Shown: one piece after another, positions 56,637 to 64,000 of the stretch | Layout: every line of letters starts with the position of its first letter | Numbering within the stretch: the first letter of the stretch is position 1 | Assembly: GCA_025716815.1 (NCBI GenBank) | Contig: JAIXMN010000004.1 | Location: 558,001 to 622,000, forward strand | Reading direction: 5' to 3' | Origin: Dichotomocladium elegans | Taxonomy: Eukaryota > Mucoromycota > Mucoromycetes > Mucorales > Lichtheimiaceae | Length of the DNA stretch: 64,000 nucleotides | Translations under genes and position numbers: made by a program | The notes under the pieces: generated by a model | What the model was told of the DNA's origin: nothing | What the model saw: the letters and a program-made list of their open reading frames with translations, nothing else | The model's database searches: none

Positions 56637-59600
56637 ATGCACGGTGGTGAAGGGTAAATCCAACGGTCCCTCTATGCTCATAAATGAAAGCTAACTCAAT
56701 ACATTGGCAGATACTTTGGTCTTTCAGCTACAGATCAGGATGTGCTGTGGTCACCTTTACCTGTATTTCCCAATGAAGCACAGACACTTAGACCTCTTGA
56801 GCAACCGGAGCAACTGGAGGAATGGTTTCACCCATCTCGAGCAACAACCATCCATGAGGAAGCGCCACAGACAAGGAGAAAGCGAATTATCGCGTTTCTT
56901 CATACACACCTGTCAAGGCGTGTTGTCCGGCGAGTGCTCAAGTGCACCATTGCCTATTTTTTATCAACGTTAGTCGTATTAATTAAACCCGTTGCCCGAG
57001 CGCTTGGGCGTGCGCCTTTTCTCTCAGCGATGGGTATGGTCTTCAGCCACCCGGGCCGTAGCATGGGTGCCCAATTCGACACGACTGCAATGGCCTGTGC
57101 GGGCATCCTGCTGTCGATAGCCTGCTCCATGGCAGGACGGGCCGTTCCGAAACCCTTCGCATCTATATTCTTATTCTTTGGCGCGCTGCTCACCCAGCTC
57201 TTGCGGCAAAGATGTCCGCGCTTCTATTATTTCTCGTTGCAGTTCATGATCGTCCAGATATTCTCCTTGACAGCGCTTACTCATGAAGTCATGTTGCCCT
57301 TTGACTATGGCGTACCTTTGCTCATTGGATGCGGCATCTCTTTGGTGGTCAATCTTGTCATTTGGCCAGAGACAGCCATGGATGGTTTGGGTACGGATGA
57401 TTTGGTGCATAGTCTTTCAAAAGTAATGATGGAGCATTTGATATAGGACGGGCGCTCGAGGATACCACTGTGAGCTGCAAAGAGGTACTAACGACTGTCT
57501 CAAACCAATTCCTCCTTGACCCAAGCGCGGAACCTGTTCCGCAGAACGTGATTGATGAGCAAGTGGAGCGGATGCGAAAAAATATGGCCAAGGTGCGAGG
57601 CGCATACAGGGAGGCGAAATATGAAATATCCTATACCCGGATCCGACCGCAAGATTTGCGCGAGGTTCGCAAAATACTAGAGGTCGTGACGAAGCATCTG
57701 GGTGCTCTGAGCGGATCATTGCGAATAGAGCGTCAACTCTTTGGTTTCGATCAACACGAGGAGGGCATCCGCCGGACGAAGCGTAAAACCGATAACCAGC
57801 ATGTCCTTTACACATACGTTGAACAACTGCGCGATCCGCTCATACGTCTCTCTGCAGAATGCAGCAATACGCTGCAATATCTGGCTGATTGCTTCGCGAC
57901 ATCAGAACCTTACAACGTGCTGCCGCCACCTTCCATACAAATCTCTCTGTTTGACCAGGACGAGAAAGGCCGTCTGAATGATCTCGCTCTTCGAGAAGAG
58001 CTATTTCTTGTCTTCTTCTTTATATTTCTCATGCGTCGAATCGCCAAGGAGATAGAGGCAATGAAGACAATTATGGCTGCGTTGAACGTCAAACGGAAAA
58101 GGAGACGTTTCTATGTACCGAAGCTTACAACGCTTCTGTGGTTGAGAAGATGGGCGTCCTCTGCTGGCCATCAAAGCACAAAAGACAAGGGTGGGTACTC
58201 TCATGGTAAGTAAACGTCTTCTCTCGCCTCTCGATCGTGTGTGCACATCGTCGGATGCTTGATTCTCACTCAGTCACCAAAAAAAAAAATGCGCGACATA
58301 AAGCGGTGCTCGAGCACCTGCTTGATGATAAAGAGGAGAGGAAGCGGGCCGGGAGCATACTTGACCTCGAAATCAGCCTCACGCTCAGGTCAAGGGAGGA
58401 CTCAACTGTGTCGAAGCACCCCAAAGTACCGATCATGATGAGGGCTCGATATGCGCTTTGGAAATTTCTTCAGCTCTTTAAAAAGTATGAATTCAAGTTT
58501 GCCCTCAAGATCGCAGTAGCTGTCACCGCATTATGCATACCCGCCTTCGTTCCGTGGAAGGCCGAATGGTTTTCAAATGAACGATGCCAGTGGTCCTCTG
58601 TGACGGTTTGTTTTTAGACATATGCTTCTGGGCAAATAGCACTTTTAAATAACTATTACTCAAGGAGTTCCACCTCCCCCCCCTTAGGTCGTTGCCATCA
58701 TGAACCCAACGAGGTTTGTTAAAAAGTGCTTGATCTACGTCGATGAAGAAATCTGAAAGAAAAAATAGCGGAGGCACACTTCAAGCCAGTCTATGGCGGG
58801 TCGTTGGTACAGTGATTGGAACCTTGGTTGGTTGGGCTGCACTCGAGACTGGCAAAGGAAGCGCATATGTTCTAGCCATATTTGCAGTGCTATTGGGTAA
58901 ATATTTTGATTCTATTGCTGCGTTATTTTTATTAAAACAAATAGCTTCAGCTGGGCCGTTCTTCTTTATACACTTGGGGAGCACATATAATAAGGTCGGC
59001 CTTGTCGTTTTGATATCATACGTGATCGTGGCTCTTGTCCACTACGCGCAACCAGTTAGTGACAGTGCTATTGCAGCCACAGTATGGTACGTACATGCGC
59101 CCAAACTCATACGGAAATCAATTTGCTGATGCGATCTACTGGCAGGAAACGAACTACCATGGTCATTATCGGTATCTTAGGTGAGGTTAAAATAGGGTTT
59201 TTGTTATTCAACACCACGGAAGATGACTAACATAATAATATTACATGCAGTGGCGATGGTCCTAAATTCGCAAGTGTTTTTTTTTTTGGAGGGGGGCCTA
59301 TTTTTCGCTCGGGGTCGCATTTTTTTCTGATGACACCTTGCCTTTTTATTCATTAGAATGATATGGCCATTTGTTGCACGCCACGCTACAAGGCAATCAG
59401 CCTCGGCTATTGCAAAACGTCTAGGTGATTATTACACTTTTCTTGTCACCACGTTTCTCTACCATGATTTGCGGATTCCTCCTACCGCAAAAGACATGAA
59501 AAAAGGTTTCAAGATAGAGACCAAAATACAGGACTCTATCGTTGCTGCCGGCGTCTTGTTGGATCTCACTGACCATGAACCACGGCTGAAAGGACCGTTT

Positions 59601-60108
59601 CCCAAGGCGCTCTATAAAGAGATCATTGATTCGTTACAGGCGATCCTGGACATACTGGGGTGTATGCGAGTGACCATGATACACATGCCAGTTGCAGTTA
59701 AGCGCGATATCACGAGCAAAGAAGTCCATGTCGAGCGACGAGATATGGTATGGCCTGATGATCCTAATGCTGTTCCTTATATATATGCATATATCCTCAT
59801 CGCTTGTTTTCATAAAGATGGCGGCCATCATGTTGCATTTTTATGCAGTCTCAAGCACGCTAAATACGAAAATACCTCTCCCCATATACCTTCCATCGAT
59901 GAGAGCAGCACGCATGCGTCTCATCCAACATCGCAGAGAGTCGAAACAGCATTGGGTGAAATTTCGTAACATGTCGTGGTATGCCATGTCTAGCTGTTCA
60001 GAAGAAATTATTGATGAACTCGAGCATTTGACAAGATTGGTCAGTTGTATTGTCGGTGACGCAGCGTTTGCAGATAATGTAAAACAGCTTAGCATGCCAT
60101 CACTCTGA
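56637..60108 (+). CDS. ArAE/FUSC-like membrane protein (BRE4-like, ER-transporter 6TM family)
   Basis: Eleven exons: 56637-56653, 56711-57390, 57447-58205, 58274-58605, 58688-58713, 58769-58896, 58945-59086, 59146-59180, 59251-59269, 59357-59747 and 59818-60108, giving 939 residues. Two six-helix membrane halves (from TIAYFLSTLVVLIKPVARAL, and from KFALKIAVAVTALCIPAF) flank a long cytosolic helical region, as in fungal proteins with ArAE_2_N and FUSC-like domains, such as yeast Bre4. Family signs: SMGMVFSHPGRSMGAQFDTT-type segment, VVAIMNPTSGGTLQASLWRV, GTVIGTLVGWAALE. Function in this family is poorly known; export of aromatic acids or drugs is a guess. The start is a 17-nt exon (MHGGEG) and is the least certain part. 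The ninth intron has a GC donor. Confidence 0.85.
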
Positions 60109-60141
60109 TAAACAAAATGCAATATAAGCAGTTGTTTAACT

Positions 60142-62163
<2,022 letters not shown>

Positions 62164-63280
62164 GGTGCTGATGAACGATGATCAACAAAGTGCTGCCCGC
62201 TTTCAGCAGTTGAACGCTCAAAATCAGTCGGAGTTCACTGGGAATATAGCACGTATACATCCACTTCAAGAATATGCCATTGCACGATGAAACAAAAAGC
62301 CTTCGCAGGTCTCAACATTTCCGAGGCCTCCCAACCTGTATTTCCTTCTCGGGGGGGTGTGTTAATACCAAAAACGTAGTTGTTTTGGATACAATCTTGA
62401 CTGACGTGGACGTTATATCTTAGCTAGGTCTACTTTATTCACCAAAACAAAATTTCGCATAAAATTATACACGGTTGTCGTATCAACTTTCCAGAAACGT
62501 TAACTTACCAACCCCGGATCACTCCATGCGTATTCAATTATGCGCATGGCAATAACCATAACAGAGGGATGGATGGTGTCCCAGGAGCAAGGATAAGCAA
62601 CGGTAAGCGGCGACGCAATGGCGAAGACAAATCTCGTTAGGTAGGAGAAGAACCTTGTGCTTAGCAATTGCATTCTTCCCGGTGTCAGAGCTTCAAAAAG
62701 GATGGGAAAAACTCGCCGTACTAATCTTCCGCAGAAGTCTTGTAGCTGATATCATTATACATCTACTTATCGCGAGAACAAATGTATGCATTATCACTCT
62801 CCTGATCCTCATAATGCTGGCAGAAGCGATCAAGTTGGGGCCGCATCTGCTGAACCATATAATAAACATCTCGCCTGCGATGCTCATGGAAAGGAACACA
62901 TGATCAGGGTAACACCTCGATTCACGATTGCATCCGTGCACCTTGGCTTGCGGTGCCACATTCCTGCTCTCCAGTTATTTCCGTACAAAAGCTACTATCG
63001 TGGTTCAGGTTGATTTGCCGCTCGCGGAGGGGCGATCCAACCTTGAAAGACGATTCGCTTTTGGAGCATACTGCGCAGGGTTCTTATTTCTGTCGACGAG
63101 TGAACATTGCCGTTGTGTCTTCATCCTTCTTTTCCTTCCCATGCATTGTTGCGTTTTCGCGAGTGCGAAATTTATTTATTTTTTTTGAAAAGAACAGCTA
63201 AGCTAATGCACAAATGACGAGGGGTAGGAAGAGATCAGTCAATGCGAAACTTAAATCGATCGAAACGATTGTGTCCTCGA
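62164..63280. other. Mostly unassigned stretch with coding-like segments on the minus strand
   Basis: One minus-strand segment reads DVYYMVQQMRPQLDRFCQHY and a later one FFSYLTRFVFAIASPLTVAY; they look protein-like. No consistent gene with start, introns and stop could be built. A G8 run lies near 62353. The remainder is promoter of SRP54. Confidence 0.3.
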
Positions 63281-63866
63281 TCAAGTGCTATCTGAAGATT
63301 GCCATTGTTTCTCGGCGTGGCGAGCAGCAGCGTTCATGCGCTCCATGAATTCTGTTTTTGTGCAGGTTGAGGTATTCACGCGCGAAAGGAGCATATTGTC
63401 GTGCTCTGCGAGCACTCTTTGTTTTGAGGCGTCCGCATAGGCTGTCAACCGCATTTTGTAGAGTCCACAGTCGATCGAAGAAAGCGCTGGGGAAATGACA
63501 TAATATCGGGGATGTTCAAAGGCTGCGCCTGTGCTCTTGAGCTGTATGGCGGGCACATTAATTGGATGCTCCTTGTCCACCGGATCCTCAAATGTCGCTT
63601 CAACATATGGGTTACTGACTCCGGGGATTTGCCGGTGCATTTGTACCAGCCATGAATAGCTAATAGATGGATATATAGATCGATGATGAACTTCTCCCGC
63701 CACCCTGTGGGCCTATCAGCTGTTTGAATAAAACGTACTGCGCGCTCAACTGTTCGTTTTTGGTATTGAGAGCAAAACTAGCGCTAAGGTCTTCAAAATA
63801 TTTTGTCTTCTTAAAATGCGGCTCCTTGGCTGCTTTGTCAAGAAGACATCCACAGGTAAAGTTCAT
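63281..63866 (-). CDS. Protein of unknown function, 168 residues
   Basis: Two exons, 63866-63739 and 63659-63281 (79-nt GT-AG intron, phase 2). I do not recognise the family. The N-terminus is Cys-containing (MNFTCGCLLDK) and basic. The middle reads VQMHRQIPGVSNPYVEATFE and HPRYYVISPALSSIDCGLYK, with the look of a compact beta-rich cytosolic domain. The C-terminus is helical and basic/acidic (CTKTEFMERMNAAARHAEKQ). No signal peptide or membrane segment. Frame repair across a good donor (CA|GTACGT) and acceptor (ATTAG) supports a real gene. Confidence 0.65.
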
Positions 63867-64000
63867 GGGTGAGTGCAGAGGGGGGTTGGAATAGAATGGC
63901 TAAACGCTCAAACAAACAATAAGCGGGAATAAAAGCCATATTCGGTCGGGATGTCAATTCAGGCGTCGCACGGGTTGGGGGGTGCAGACCCATCTGGACT

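Noticed and set aside
62290..63100. A gene between SRP54 and the terminal unknown gene
   Set aside because: Protein-like pieces exist on the minus strand, but no consistent start-intron-stop model could be made.

Overview
The window is nuclear DNA of a fungus. Most genes are split by short introns (about 43-130 nt), and the genes are of fungal type: mannan-synthesis glycosyltransferase, chitin deacetylase, Crz1-type zinc finger factor, GDP-mannose transporter, PDX2/SNO1. A plant-type P3A proton ATPase, a queuine-tRNA transglycosylase accessory subunit and many degraded DNA transposons point to an early-diverging lineage. A Mucoromycota, perhaps Mucorales, origin is my best inference but is not proven. 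All exon joins were worked out by hand from splice signals, reading frame and family similarity; none is backed by transcript data.

Layout. 0-13 kb is gene-poor: a 5'-cut GT62 mannosyltransferase, an SGNH esterase-like secreted protein, a small unknown gene, a Crz1-like factor with a calcineurin-docking motif, and a second small unknown gene, separated by long non-coding, homopolymer-rich stretches. 13-28 kb carries a mitochondrial PPR protein, cyclophilin A, dihydroorotase, QTRT2 (with a Tc1/mariner relic at its 3' side), chitin deacetylase and the plasma-membrane H+-ATPase. 28-38 kb is a transposon graveyard: a PIF/Harbinger N-terminal fragment, a Helitron helicase relic with a recognisable 3' end, a foldback element, a two-ORF tail-to-tail Harbinger element and a pogo-type transposase with its centre deleted. 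38-64 kb is compact and gene-rich: PDX2/SNO1, GDP-mannose transporter, peroxisomal acyl-CoA/4-coumarate-CoA ligase-like enzyme, mitochondrial cysteine synthase, sorting nexin 4, a Lu7TM/GOST membrane protein, a peroxiredoxin-like/F-box fusion, eIF3f and Rpt5 (divergent), a 939-residue ArAE/BRE4-like transporter, SRP54 and one unknown gene.

The genes do not form one pathway. Links worth noting are the mannan arm (GT62 enzyme plus its GDP-mannose supply), the cell-wall arm (chitin deacetylase, Crz1, proton pump) and proteostasis (Rpt5, F-box protein, eIF3f, SRP54). The most unusual points are a secreted CE2-like SGNH protein whose block-I nucleophile serine is replaced by aspartate, a thiol-redox fold fused to an F-box, and four GC-AG introns among about 84 mapped.
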